This document shows positions 10,943 through 22,831 of a stretch of 64,000 nt of DNA, in pieces. The first letter of the stretch is position 1; every line of letters begins with the position of its first letter. The translations under genes were made by a program, and so were the position numbers. The notes beneath the pieces were generated by a model. The model saw only the letters and a list, made by a program, of their open reading frames with translations, had not been told where the DNA came from and searched no databases. The DNA comes from Uloborus plumipes. Taxonomy: Eukaryota; Arthropoda; Arachnida; Araneae; Uloboridae. The stretch lies in contig JAXGGA010002860.1 in assembly GCA_038373865.1 (NCBI GenBank), positions 1-64,000 on the forward strand, given 5' to 3'.

Positions 10943-12400
10943 CAGGGCTGAGGAGTCTGCTTGCTGAGTGTGGTCATTATCCTCAGAAAGATATCACCGC
11001 CCAGCGTCTTAGAAAGATCAACCCTCAGAATTTTAAAAATTTCTGTAGCCTCTTAGAAAGACTACTCAAATTTTAAGAAAATCACCTACTCCGACACTAG
11101 AAGTGTAGAGCTTTCCGACTTCAACTCTATTTATTTTACCCCAAAATTAGTCCGACTCTAGCTCACGACTCCAATTCTAATTTCGGAGTCATGACAGAAA
11201 TGCAGAATTGGTGGGAAAATAACAGAAAACAACTTTTAGAATTTTGAAATTTCGGCTCTCAGCTTCAACTCCTTTACCCAAAAATTAACCAGATTCCGAC
11301 TCCACAACCCTGGTTCTGCCAGAGACTGCATGAACGTCGCACACGAGTTGATAAATTTATCAAAATCTCGCATGGAAACAACCAAGAAATAGCGTATCTA
11401 ATACCAAACTAAAACTGCTTATCATCAAATTATATCCTTCATAATGAAAACATCTTAATCCTTGCATTAAAGCGCAAAATATATGAAATCGTATGGTAAA
11501 TTCAGGGTATCCGGGAGCGCGAGTGTCCATTTATACCCCTTTAATGGTTTGAATCACGTGAGATAAAAGACCACCAAATGTGGGCAGTGTTTCTTCTGTT
11601 ATTAGCAATATCGCCTGCTTGCTGAGTGTGGTCATTATCCTCAGAAAGATATCACCGCCCAGCGTCTTAGAAAGATCAACCCTCAGAATTTTAAAAATTT
11701 CTGTAGCCTCTCAGAAAGACTACTCAAATTTTAAGAATTTAAAATATGGCCTCCTGGAAAGACCAACTCAGACTCTCTGAATTAAAAAAAAATCCGTAGC
11801 TTCTTAGAAAAATCAACTCAGCCTCTCAGAATTAAAAAAAAATCAACTCTTACTCCTTTACCCCCAAGATAGTCTGATTTGGACTCAACAACTCCGACTT
11901 CGCCTAGCCTCTTAGAAAGATCAACTCAGACTCTTATAATTTGAAAAATTTTGACTCCGACTATTTTACCCTAAAACCAGTTTGACTTGGACTTCAAGAA
12001 TCCTACTCCGCAGCCCTGGTTCCTACCAAAAAACGTCATACACGAGTTGATGAATTCATCAAAATCTCGCATGGAAATCATCAAGAAAAAGCGTCACTAA
12101 TACCAAATTAAAGCGGCTTATCATTAGATTACAATCCTGATATCGAAAACATCTTAATCCCTGCATTAAAGTGCAAAAGACATGAAATCGTTCGGCAAAT
12201 TCAGGGTATCCGGGAACGCGAGTGTCCATTTACACCCCTTTAATGGTCCAAATCACGTGAGATAAAAGACCACCAAATGTGGGCATTGTTTCTTCTGTAG
12301 TCACCGTGATTAGCAATATCGCATGCCTGTTGCATGTGGCCATTATCCTTCGAGAGATATCATCGCCTAGCCTCTTAGACCAGGTGCAACTGGCCTCGCC
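10943..12400. repeat. Low-copy tandem array, unit about 660-710 bp
   Basis: The block TGCTTGCTGAGTGTGGTCAT recurs at 10958 and 11616, and in diverged form near 12324. The first two blocks are nearly identical over about 125 bp. A second shared block (near 11320-11610 and 12020-12320) includes CAGGGTATCCGGGA and CACGTGAGATAAAAGACC. Between blocks lie stretches rich in GACTCCGACTCC-type sequence (about 11080-11310 and 11810-12020), in the reverse orientation to the repeat at 29839. There is no long ORF. The ORFs at 11580 and 12279 fall inside the repeat. Confidence 0.8.
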
Positions 12401-13362
12401 TTGGGTCAAGAGTCGGCATTTAATGTGTGGAATGATTACGAAGAGTGCAGAGGATCCATCATCCAATGATTTGCTAATGAAGCAGTTTGTTCAAGGTTTG
12501 TGTACCGTGATTTGATCTCCGACAGTGGGATTATCCAATGAAATTACTGTTTTGTAGCAAGAGTTAAGGGCGTACATCTTGATGAAGGAGAATTAAGTGA
12601 GAGAGAATCTGATTTGGAGAGATTTTTTTGAATTGATTTTTCATTTTATGGGCCTGTTTGGAAGAAATGCACGAAGCATGCTTCAATCACTATTGATTAT
12701 CGTTTTTCAGCATTGAAAACGATAGCATCTCGAAATCAAGCCAAGAAAAGAATGCTTCCAGTATTTTCACATTCGCTAACTTCACGTTTCATTCAGACGG
12801 TCAGATTACGTCATTACTTTCTCAATTCACAAAAAGGTGTTGAGCTGTTGTAGGCGTTCCACGCTGACATGATCTCAGAATGGTTCAACGGCTTAAAATT
12901 AAATCCAGATTGTGCGGAGATAAGTTCGCATTAATAAAGAAGATAGATATCATTCAAAATTAATATTATGAGGGGATATACAGTTTGGTAGAACTAAATT
13001 TTTGTTTTAATGAAGATAAATCGTTTCTTCTTCTGAAAGAGAAAATGTAAAAGAAAAGCTGCATGTGAATACATGAAAACATCATCATGTAGAAAATAAT
13101 GAGAAAACAAAACTCTCTATAAAGTTATATCTCGAAAAATACCAAAGCCTGATGGTAAGACAGAGACAGTGAAATTTCTCAAACGCTTTGCAGTGGATAG
13201 TAATCTATAACTTATGGCCCGTGTTGGATATATTTTCCTAACTTCCACTCAACGCAATTCCTACAATGAAACAATATTTACCCTTTGAGAAAGGGTTTTT
13301 TCAACCTTTGACCAACAATTACCGTATATTTGCATGTCAACTGTATTGACTGTGCCTTTCAG
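12401..13362. other. Unassigned DNA, weak coding-like patch at its left edge
   Basis: The first 110 bp are GC-richer and open on both strands, but nothing is recognisable. The rest is AT-rich without a bounded element. A good splice acceptor, TGTGCCTTTCAG, closes the interval. Confidence 0.35.
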
Positions 13363-13640
13363 GGACTTGCTCCGAGGGGATGAAAGATGTACTTCCTAAG
13401 GATTATGTTGTCTCGACCGAAAATAAGGATAAATTTTACAAATGCCTGAAATTGATGAAACAAAAGAATGCATTAGAGCCAAGAGAAAAGTTAATGACTA
13501 TTAAAAAGCGGAAAACTAATCTTAAAACCCACCAGAGTGCGCAATTTGGCGTTATACAGTTTGTTTTAAAGTCAAATGGACTGACAAAAAAAAGAATTAG
13601 TTCAAAGTTAAGCCACATGGTTCAAAGTTACTTTACATGA
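13363..13640 (+). CDS. Possible terminal exon, Lys-rich unrecognised protein
   Basis: The sequence just upstream ends TGTGCCTTTCAG, a strong acceptor. The following frame is open for about 91 codons to the TGA at 13638-13640, with residues such as LPKDYVVSTENKDKFYKCLK and REKLMTIKKRKTNLKTHQ. It contains an ATG at 13380. I recognise no family. Lys-rich ORFs arise easily in AT-rich DNA, so the splice acceptor is the main reason for listing it. Confidence 0.33.
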
Positions 13641-14189
13641 CAGTAAAGCTAGAACCAAAAAGTATATCATTAATTTTCAAGTAAAATATGCGTAAAGGAA
13701 AAAAGGTTGCATTTCACTTACTTAAAAGCAAAGTATTCAATCGAACTTAGCACAGGTGCACACTAACAAAATGACAAGAACTTAGAGCGTTTAAAAATAC
13801 ATGGAGATATAATTATTATTCATTGGTACAGTTATATTATGAACAAATGCGTATTGTTTGTTTTCAGTAAACTAATATGCTTAAATTTCGTTGTTACTTT
13901 TCCTTTTTCCAATACTTTTACGATTTCTTTCTTATTATTACATATTGTGGCATCCCCATTAAGAATGTCTGCCTGAAATATTTAGACAGGGCTGTTACCT
14001 CAAAACTTACTGAAATATAGTTAAAAAATAAAAACTTTATAACAATTGAAGGAATTCACCAGGTTATACAAAAAAGGTTTTAACTAACAAGTCATGTGAG
14101 AACAGTTTATTGTATTAGAATGCTTTTAAATGTTACAATGATTTTATACATAGTGCGACGGAAACAAAATGTATCTATCTTAACAGAAT

Positions 14190-16066
14190 GTTGCTATACG
14201 TAACATATTAACGGCGAGAGTTGATCTGTACAAGCAAATAATGCCATAAACAATTTACAAATCATTATGTTCTGGATAAAATAATTGTAAATGATGGCGT
14301 ACTTGACAGCCAATAAAGTCATAGGAGTGTTAATTATACTATACCAACAATGTGCGTACGTCTTTTGATAGGATACTTTTACCAAAAAAGAAAAAAAAAA
14401 AAGCAGAAAACTGGTAAAAGTAGATTTAGGAGATAATTATCTGTTGGGATAAATAGAAAACTGGCAAAACCCCCTTTTTTTAGGCAGTTAAAGGTGCAGA
14501 TATTGTTTTGATATTACAAGCTATAAAAGATGACGTTATAAAAATAAAAATGGAAATTTTTCTTTCAGCACAATCCATACTGTAACAGTTTCATCAAATA
14601 AACATCCCCCCCCCCCACTTAAAACAATTTGCATACCAGCGGCGAGGTGGTACAAGGCTGCATAGTTTCCCTTAAAAGCTTTTTACACACACGGCGGCCT
14701 ATTAAAAAACCAAAAAATTGTGATTTCTGTGAATAGATTCATTTTGTGTGGTACTCCAGTCACGCAAAGTTGAATCTTTTGAGGGAATCTCCCCCATGTG
14801 GCAATTATTGGCGAGGCTCTTTTACTCTGTTTCCAGACAATCATGACAAAGTTACTTTTTGTTGCTTCATAATCTTCTATATGAAATAATTGTCAATGAT
14901 GCCCCCTCCCCCGCCCAAGAAAAAAGACGTGGGAATGTTAATCCTATTATTGAGAATCAATATTATGAGCACCTTCTTCCGGAATAAATATAAAGTTGGC
15001 TAATAATCTCTTTTTTGAGGTAGTTAAAGATGTTGAATGTTGATATTGTGTTGATTTTACAAGCGATCCAGGATCAATTGAAAGAACTAAAACTTTTCGT
15101 TTTGCAATCTCTATACTATAATGAGTTCATCAAATAAACACGATCCCTCACTTAAAACGATTTGCATATCAGCATCTTCAGCGCTAAATATTCAAGGCAA
15201 TTTATTAATCAATTTCGATGTGGTACAAGGCTGCCTAGTTACTCTTAATAGCTTTTTACACACACGGCGGCCTATTAGAAAGCAAAAAATTGTGATTTCT
15301 GTGAACAGATTCATTTTGTGTGGTACTCCGGTCACGTAAAGTAGAACCTTTCAAGGGAATCTCACCCATCTCGCAATTATTGGCGAGGCTCCTACACCCT
15401 GTTTCCAGACACTCACAACACAAAGTTAGTTTTTGTTTCGTCATAATCTTCTGGATAAAATAACTGTCAAGAATGGCAACCAAAAGAGATGTGGAAATGT
15501 TAATCATATTATAGGGAACCCCAATTATGCGCGTACTTCCTCTGGTAAGATACTTTTACCAAAGATAACAGTACACTGCTAAAAGTAGCATGACGAGACA
15601 ACTTTTTTTGAAATAAGTAAAAAACTGTCATTAATCTCTTTTTCGAGGCAGTTAAAGAAGTAGACATTCTATTGATAATGCAAGTGATCAAAAATGATCT
15701 GAACTAAATAAAAACCAAGCTTTTATTTAAGAAGAATCCATGCTATAATAGGTCATCAAATAAACACGATCTCTCACTTAAAACGTTTCGCATACCAGCA
15801 TTTTTAGCGTTAAATATTCAAGTTAATTTATTAAACAATTGGTACAAGGCTGCCTAGTTTCCCTTAATAGCTTTCTACGCAAACGGCGGCCTATTAGAAA
15901 ACGAAAAATCGTGATTTCTGTGAACAGATTCATTTTGTGTGGTACTCCGGTCACGTAAAGTTGAATCTTTCGAGGGAATCTCACCCATCTCGCAATTATT
16001 GGCGAGGCTCTTACACCCTGCTTCCAGACACTCACGACACAAAGTTAGTTCTTGTTTCGTAATCAT
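14190..16066. repeat. Tandem array, about four units of 570-620 bp
   Basis: The marker TACAAGGCTGC occurs at 14651, 15224 and 15843. The unit also carries CACACGGCGGCCTATTA, GATTCATTTTGTGTGGTACT and TTATTGGCGAGGCTC. A leading partial unit covers about 14190-14640. Units 2 and 3 are the most alike. Short ORFs of each unit (for example 15256-15507 and 15875-16066, minus strand) are similar only because the DNA is repeated. They are not full genes. Confidence 0.85.
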
Positions 16067-18159
16067 TAGTCTTGTTGGGGCGATTGATCAGAAGAGGTTT
16101 TCGCCTCAGAGGCATCGGGGCTGGGTCTGGCAGGCCACTTCATTCTTCGTTGTTGTGCCGGTATATCAGATTTCTATTTCATTCCATTCTGTTCTTGTTT
16201 CCTTTCTGCAAAAGACCTCATTTGGATCAATGTTGATCTACTTTGCATTCCCTGTTTGCTAATCACTGGTTTTATCCTCATGTATCCAGATTGGTTTTTT
16301 CCTCGTGATTGATTAGAGAAAAAAAAATCTGCAGCACTTTTTAAAGATGAGAACTGGATATAGCTTTGATTAGATTTACTGCTTCGTTAAAAACATTAAA
16401 TTAAGTTCAAACCTCAATTCCAAATGCTTGTCTTTCAAAAACGAAAAATAAGGTTAAAAAATAATAGAAACAAATAAATGTTCCATGAATTCTTTTTTTG
16501 TTTAAATCGTTGTAGATTTTGCTTAAGTAATCATAACTTAACTACTGCCCATCCGTGAAAGACGAGCCTAGTACTCGCGAGCCATTCCACTTAAAAAAGG
16601 GGTGATGGGTAGTGAGTGGAAATTTTCCGGTTTTCAATTTAAAACTTGAATTTTCTCTCCTTTTGATATATTAAATAAACTATGTATTTGAAATTAGTAT
16701 AGTTCTGCGTTGTTTGATACGGCTCAAAAGGCTTCTTATTATTCTTCACCCTATTTGTTATCTTACCTATCACCCCTATTTTGGTAAGATTATAGAAGAC
16801 CTGACGCATGCGTAGATAAGCGGAAGGTTTTACCTAAGAAAATCAGACAGTATGGTTGATGTCTGACAAACCATTTCACAACATAAAGTTTTAACTGAAA
16901 AAAAAAAAACAACAAATATTCAACAGTCAAATCTCTCGAAACATTAACAAGTACCGTAGAAATATCTTGCAGTTCAAGTAGCCAAGTATTTATTCGTCAT
17001 AGAATGACAAGGAGTAGGCTATACCAAGCGTATAAAACAAAAGTACAAACAGCAAATGCTGGAAAAGAACAAATTTTAATTTCCTGTCTGAACTAGTGCT
17101 TCCATTTACAAATTGAAAAATGATTTAATTGTATCTTAATGTGTGTCTTACTGGTAATTAGCAACAGCAGAGCTCAATTATGTTCTCATTGTATTTTAAA
17201 AGACTAAATTAGGTACACTCCCAAACACCGATGGAAACAGCTAGCATTTAAGGTTTAAATGTTTTGTACTCTGGACTCTTTTGAGTATGCTATACTTGAG
17301 ATGGACCTTAAGAACCTCGCATCTTTAGACTTGGAACGCTTTTAATAACGCGACAATCGTCAAGACTATTATTAAGTCTCTAAGAGAATAACAATTATGA
17401 TTTCAATTGTAAACACAGTGATTTACGGATTAAAGTTACAATGGCATTTATAATAAGTCGAGTGTGTATGCGATTACGTTAATGGTTTTCCACACGTTAT
17501 TGTTACATCTAACAAATGTTCATCACTGATGCAACTATATTTTTACTAGCATGCATTTTAGCTAATAATGATTGAAGGAGTTTTTGAAAGCATTAATTGG
17601 TTTTAGCAATTAATTACATTAGTGCCGTCTGCAAAAGCTATTATTGTAATCACAAGGAACAATGAATAAGTATTATGACTAATCAAAGTTAGCGAAAGCA
17701 GTAATTTACTAACACACACAAAAGAGGTAGGGAAGGGACTATCACATGTACAAACTTTTGCAGGGTATCTTGCAAAGAGTTTTCAAATTCATGGCTTCTC
17801 ATGATTTTCCATGACTTTGTAATTTTCCATGAGTCATGACATGCAATACGTAGAGAAGAAAACCACCATACATGTCTTACAAGACTTGTCTAAATTATAA
17901 TTTTATTGCTACCATCGGAACTACACCTTACACATTTGTTTCTGAAAATTCAAATTAAAGAAAATTGGAATGAGATGAGCTATACTATTATAACTTAATG
18001 CAACATGTGATTTTCATGTGTATCACTATTCTAAATACCCTTAACTAACTTACCCTTAATTAAGATAAACAGCAGCGAAAATGAATGATATTTTTGTACG
18101 AAGCGCATTTCATGAAAATAAGCTTGGAGAGACATTAAAAATATCCGTTTGCACAAGGG
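16067..18159. other. Unassigned DNA
   Basis: The first 250 bp are GC-richer, with a plus-strand opening to 16262 that runs out of the preceding tandem unit. I do not recognise it. From about 16320 on the sequence is AT-rich with no boundary or coding signal. Confidence 0.35.
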
Positions 18160-18306
18160 GCAATTAAACTTTGAAGATTTCCAAATACAGTATTTATCTA
18201 AAGATTTTCTGGCTTCGTAACGGGCTTATCTTACGAAATACGTCCGTTACCGAAAAAATAATTTTAATTTAATATTTTTTCTGGAAATCTTTAAAATTTA
18301 ACTGCA
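18160..18306. mobile_element. Small foldback, MITE-like
   Basis: CAATTAAACTTTGAAGATTT on the left is the inverse of the right arm ending AATCTTTAAAATTTAACTGC, with a few mismatches. An inner GTAACGG/CCGTTAC pair lies near 18219 and 18244. No target duplication could be assigned. Confidence 0.45.
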
Positions 18307-18395
18307 TTATATGGTAGTAAGACTATGTTCTTCTTAAACTTTGTGAAATATAGCAATGATTTAACATATTTATAGTCTTTATAAGCTGTTAACTG

Positions 18396-18450
18396 ATACC
18401 TGTGTTACCGTGAAAATACCCATTAATAAACGGTCTCGTGACACAGGTAT
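18396..18450. repeat. Hairpin
   Basis: ATACCTGTGT (18396-18405) and ACACAGGTAT (18441-18450) form a perfect 10-bp stem around a 35-nt loop. Confidence 0.6.
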
Positions 18451-18952
18451 TACCGAAACCACTAACCTTCAAACCATTTGATTGGTCAAAATTTCTTTTT
18501 TTTATTTCTACCCAATGTGAAAAAACTCTCAGCCTATTAAAACGACTTACAAATTGGAAGACCACCTCACATTATTTGCTGTGATGGATGAGGCCTCCTT
18601 AATCTATTTAGAACGCGGCGGGATGCGAAAATCACGATCGTCTGAGATCTGTTTTCAAACCCATAGTAAGATAAATGAGGGTGGGGCCGGGATAACGGTG
18701 TAGCACATTAGGCCTAATATGAAAGTGCAACAGGCATTACGAAGACGATAAAAATAACTCGACTCAAATGGTATCGTCACTGCCGGACGTGTGGCTAGCG
18801 TGGAAACTTGATGCATTCTACTAGAGATGCTGTTGTGGGCAAAATTCTAGTCTCAGTTAATTGAGCAAAATATTTCTCAAATTTACCTGGATTACACTTT
18901 TTTTCGTTAGCCTTACTTTGTATTTGCTAGTACACTGAAAGTCATATGATTA

Positions 18953-19557
18953 ACTAGCTTAATACCCGGCGTTGCCCGGGTGCTTATTAATACAACATAG
19001 CATTCAGGGAAGATTATCGAAAGAATCTTTCAAGGTAACTATTTGCTTTTTGAAACATTGTTTTGTGTTTTTAATTCGAAGGTCTTATTTTGATGTTTCA
19101 TAAAACTAAATCCCGAGCTTTATATATTGTTGAAGTATTTTTAAAATGCATGTTGTAATTAAAATCAACTACATAAGTGCTGTAATTCATGAGCTAAAGC
19201 GTAGAATTAAACATTTTGGAGTAAAATTTAAAAAGTAAAAAAAAAAAATTGAATTTGTTTCTGACAAATTAAGGTATTGTCGAAGTCAAAGATTAGAGCT
19301 CTTTAAAACCATCATATATATTTTTGATACGTCATTTTTCCCTTTTCAAATTTACGTTCTATAGTTAATTACTCCTTGCAGTAAACTGGAGCACTTTCAA
19401 AGATATACGATAATACATAAAGCTATCATTTAACAAAAGAACTATCCATGTAATATAAAATGAGCGAAATAGTACTCAACTATTTATTTGAAAAAATAAA
19501 TAAGTAAGCGCGTTAATGAGCAGTCGAAATTAGCTTCCTTCCTGATACTCTGTATAC
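18953..19557. repeat. Interspersed repeat with CCCGG hairpin core, copy 1
   Basis: The start, ACTAGCTTAATACCCGGCG, followed by TTGCCCGGG and about 45 further bp, is shared almost exactly with 19687. The core can fold as CCCGG/CCGGG. The right boundary is uncertain, and this copy lacks the tail seen in copy 2. This type of sequence recurs in arthropod genomes and may be derived from a non-LTR element, but I cannot prove the class. Confidence 0.55.
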
Positions 19558-19561
19558 TTAA

Positions 19562-19686
19562 CCCATTTATGCCCAAGTTTTTTTTAACATTTTTTTTTCA
19601 ATTTTTATCTGCTTAAAACTCTTACTTGGAATGGTTTACATACATTTTAGGCTTAAAATAGTTGCCGTTGCCATATTTATTAAGTT
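19562..19686. mobile_element. piggyBac-type MITE, left part only
   Basis: After TTAA (19558-19561), the sequence CCCATTTATGCCCAAG and about 110 further bp match the complete element at 53059-53577 closely. The match stops exactly where repeat copy 2 begins (19687). The right half is missing. Confidence 0.8.
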
Positions 19687-20525
19687 ACTAGCTTAATACC
19701 CGGCGTTGCCCGGGTGCTTATTAATACAACATAGCATTCAGGGAAAATAAGTTTGAAAGAGTTCTATTCATATGGGTATAAAATAATTTGCATCAATCAG
19801 TCTCTTAGGTACAAACTTTGAAAAAAACTAAAATATTACAGAAAGTTAAACGTTTACAGAAAAATAGTCTTATCAAAAGGTGAAAATTAAAGATAAATGT
19901 TGTCTGTGCTTTGCCGCGTCCACTGGCATGAAGTATATGCACATGGAAGTGAAAAAATTGCATCAATTTCACCAGCCAAATTTAAAATATTAACTTTTCT
20001 CTATTAACTGTTCCCACCTACAAAGTAAAAATTATTATAACTCAGAAATAAATATGTTTCCTCGTTCTGAAGGCTTATCTCCATTACAGACGCAACTGTC
20101 GTCGCATTGCAAATTTGAAATTCAAATCCGTGGTTCTTTTTATAAAGTCCACATGAATTATGATTGTTTTTTACTAATTTCAATGCTAAAAGGAAATAGG
20201 TGAGCCTTAAATTGAAAATTCATTACTTTAATCGTAATCATTGTTGGAAAATACTCATATTTAAAAATCTTAAATTTCATCAATTCGAATGCTAAAAGGC
20301 CTATCTCGATTACAATATAAATAGGCTAGATTCCTATAAAAGGGTCATTTTTTGACAAAAAATTTAAATTTGAGCTTTTTAGATTTTTTAAAATTTCAAG
20401 ACCCCGCCTATGAGAATTCTAGGGCATCAAGGAACCTCTGTGTCAAGTTCGATGAAAATCTGACGCAAACTGGATATGTATAGAGAACAAGTATATATAC
20501 ATACACTCATTTTTAGAGATATAGA
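19687..20525. repeat. Interspersed repeat with CCCGG hairpin core, copy 2
   Basis: The 5' end is the same as at 18953. It cuts into a piggyBac-type MITE. The 3' part includes TGTGTCAAGTTCGATGAAAA, then TATATACATACACTC, and ends near ATATAGATTATG, a tail layout that resembles non-LTR-derived repeats. Confidence 0.55.
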
Positions 20526-20530
20526 TTATG

Positions 20531-20930
20531 AGCCATTAATTTGGTAGGTTTGTCTTGTATTGTCAATATCAAGTTTGTTATCAACGTTCCGGGAACGCCA
20601 CCAGAAGATTCTCAAAATAGTATCTTCCAAGAACAATACTGTCTGTTTGCGTATTGTGCGCCCGGCAGCCACGAACGCTTCCATTTGAGAAAGGGGAGAT
20701 AGGATTAGGATGCGCACTTCCCGATGCCTTCAGCTTTTGTTAGCTTGCAACTTCCTAGTTGCATTTCCCCCCTATTTCGAGAAAGTCAGAAGAGACTTGG
20801 CGCGTGCGCAGATGCAGTGGAGGTTGCACGAAAAAATGTTTAGACAGTACTTCTACATATTTGTCCACGAGTTTTTATTTACAGTGTGAGTTATTGTGTT
20901 AATGCTTCTCAGTCACCAATACAGCCGTGC
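20531..20930. repeat. Duplicated segment, partner at 22015-22200
   Basis: AATTTGGTAGGTTTGTCTTG and the following sequence (CCACCAGA..., then TTATTGTGTTAATGCTT) recur in the same order at 22015-22200. The second copy has an internal deletion relative to this one. Confidence 0.65.
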
Positions 20931-21086
20931 TAAGCGCAAAAGTGGTATCTACAGTCGAGCTCAAACTGAGATATAATTCTCTAAACTTTTGCGCCACCAT
21001 TTATTTGATTCAGATGAAACTTCTCCAGGATTTTTTAAAAAATTTTTCCCGTTTTCAAATGACGATATAATTTTGTATGTGGGTAA

Positions 21087-21535
21087 AATTAAGGCTCCTA
21101 TAAGAGGGGAGCTGACTCATCCGACATTTTGGTTCCAAAACGGTGGGCGTGGAGTCACTGGTATCTGTACTCAAGTCGCATTGAAGAAAAGTGGGAGCTA
21201 AGCTTGAATTGTAGCTGCAAAGATGATATTTGACTATTTTAGTCTATATGACAAAAAAAATTTCATAAACTCGGACTTAAAACAAGTGCAATATGAAAAT
21301 AGACCCAATTTCATGAAACATGTCTCAATAAACTGTTTTTAAATTCGAGAAATAGGTTATCTTTTTAAATTTACCTAAATGGTGCTTTATTTAACAAATC
21401 ATAAGTTATTTCACGCCAGAGCAACCAATTATCATATTAATGTGTTTCATATACCTGCAACAAGGCTAGATCCAAGTACGTCTTGGAACCAAAATGTCGG
21501 ACAAGTCAGCCTGTCCTCTAAAGGAGCTCTAGGTA
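21087..21535. repeat. Inverted repeat pair around GGTTCCAAAA
   Basis: About 65 bp at 21087-21155 (ending TTTTGGTTCCAAAACGG) is inverted at 21478-21535 (TTGGAACCAAAATGTCGGAC). The spacer is about 320 bp and contains no gene. It may be the remains of a foldback element, but I could not set its outer ends. Confidence 0.5.
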
Positions 21536-21670
21536 AAATACGTCACAAAGAGCCACCTGGTGGCGATAACTCAAATTTGTTAAAAAGTGCAGATACGACT
21601 TTTGTGCTTAGCGTGGCAGATTACTCTTCTGTTTAAATGACTTCATTTGAATTCCCTATCTAATCACTAA

Positions 21671-21972
21671 GGCAGGAATTCAAGTGAAAAAGGCGATCGC
21701 AAATTACAATCGCTACTGGAAATGAATTACATTAGAACGTTTCTTGATAAAAACATCGTGACGTCAGCGTGACGTTTGCCTATGAAAAACGAGCTAGATA
21801 AAACGTCACAGCCTACTTGGCGAACGAGAGGAGATCCCTGACTGCTTGTGAGCTCTTATTGGCTCCACGCGTAGTGACGTCAGTGCCAAGTTAAGTTGAT
21901 GTGATGTAGTTCATTTCCAGTAGCGATTGCAATTCGAAGCGATTGCAATGGTGTTTCACTTGAATCCCTGCC
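21671..21972. mobile_element. PIF/Harbinger-type MITE, copy 1, carrying CRE palindromes
   Basis: The terminal inverted repeats are GGCAGGAATTCAAGTGAAA and the inverse of TTTCACTTGAATCCCTGCC. TAA flanks both sides (21668-21670 and 21973-21975), the TWA duplication typical of PIF/Harbinger. The body contains GCGATCGC and CAATCGC motifs and two TGACGTCA palindromes. Other copies lie at 45854 and 46194, and a fragment at 58719. Confidence 0.82.
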
Positions 21973-22014
21973 TAAAATTCATGTGTGAATGGTTAGTTAT
22001 GGGCAACCAACCAG

Positions 22015-22200
22015 TAATTTGGTAGGTTTGTCTTGTATTGTTAGTATCAAGTTTGCAATCGATATTCCAGGAACACCACCAGATGATCTTCAAAATAGTG
22101 TCTTAGTGTCTTTCAAGAACAATCCCACTACATTTTAGAACAAACGCAAGTTTTATTTAGTGTTTATTGTGTTAATGCTTTTAAGTCACCAACAGTTATA
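22015..22200. repeat. Duplicated segment, partner at 20531-20930
   Basis: This has the same start (AATTTGGTAGGTTTGTCTTG) and the same end region as 20531-20930, but is shorter. The Harbinger-type MITE at 21671 lies between the two copies. Confidence 0.65.
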
Positions 22201-22459
22201 TTTCTTTGCATTTAAGTTTTCGTAAGGTTTATTTCTAAATTATCCGACATTGCTGTTTTTTCAATTGCAGTTTTTTTAGTACGTTCTCATTCCCTAGCTT
22301 TTTTGTACATTTTTACCATTTAATAAAACATTTAAGATCCTTTCAAATTAATGTGATAATAACTAGTCAACTAAAACTAAGTACTTTAGTTATGGGCACA
22401 TATGACCATATTTAAATTTCGGAAACTATTTCTCAAAATTATTATAAACCTTGGTGATC

Positions 22460-22590
22460 AAACATGAGCAAACGATTAACAACACAAACGATGAACAGTT
22501 GACAAACACCAAATACGATGAACAGTAAATACGTTTGACAAACGATGAACAGTAAATACGTTTGACAAACGATGAACAAAAAATACAGTA
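22460..22590. repeat. Minisatellite, about 27-bp unit
   Basis: About four imperfect copies of a unit containing ACAAACGATGAACAGTAAAT. The last two are the closest match. Confidence 0.8.
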
Positions 22591-22831
22591 GTAGAATTTT
22601 ATTTACTTATTTCGTTATTTTTTCGATATTGTTCAGGCGAAATTTTGAAAGCGAGGTGTAGGTTATGCGATTTTAACTTAAATGTTGCTCAAATTGGTAA
22701 ATTAAGGTGCTTTATATTTGATTATATTGAAATAAAAAGAAGTGAATATTGCTGAATACTTTTTTCTGCATTTCCTGAAAATAATTGAATTCCTGTAACA
22801 GGGCTATTACCATTTTTTTTATAATCATAAC

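Noticed and set aside
15256..16066. Conserved minus-strand peptides in the tandem array
   Set aside because: Similarity follows from DNA repetition. Frames start and stop differently in each unit, and unit 1 does not keep the frame.
18961..18976. CCCGG...CCGGG hairpin as a transcription terminator
   Set aside because: It recurs at 19695 within the same repeat and the setting is eukaryotic, so it belongs to the repeat.
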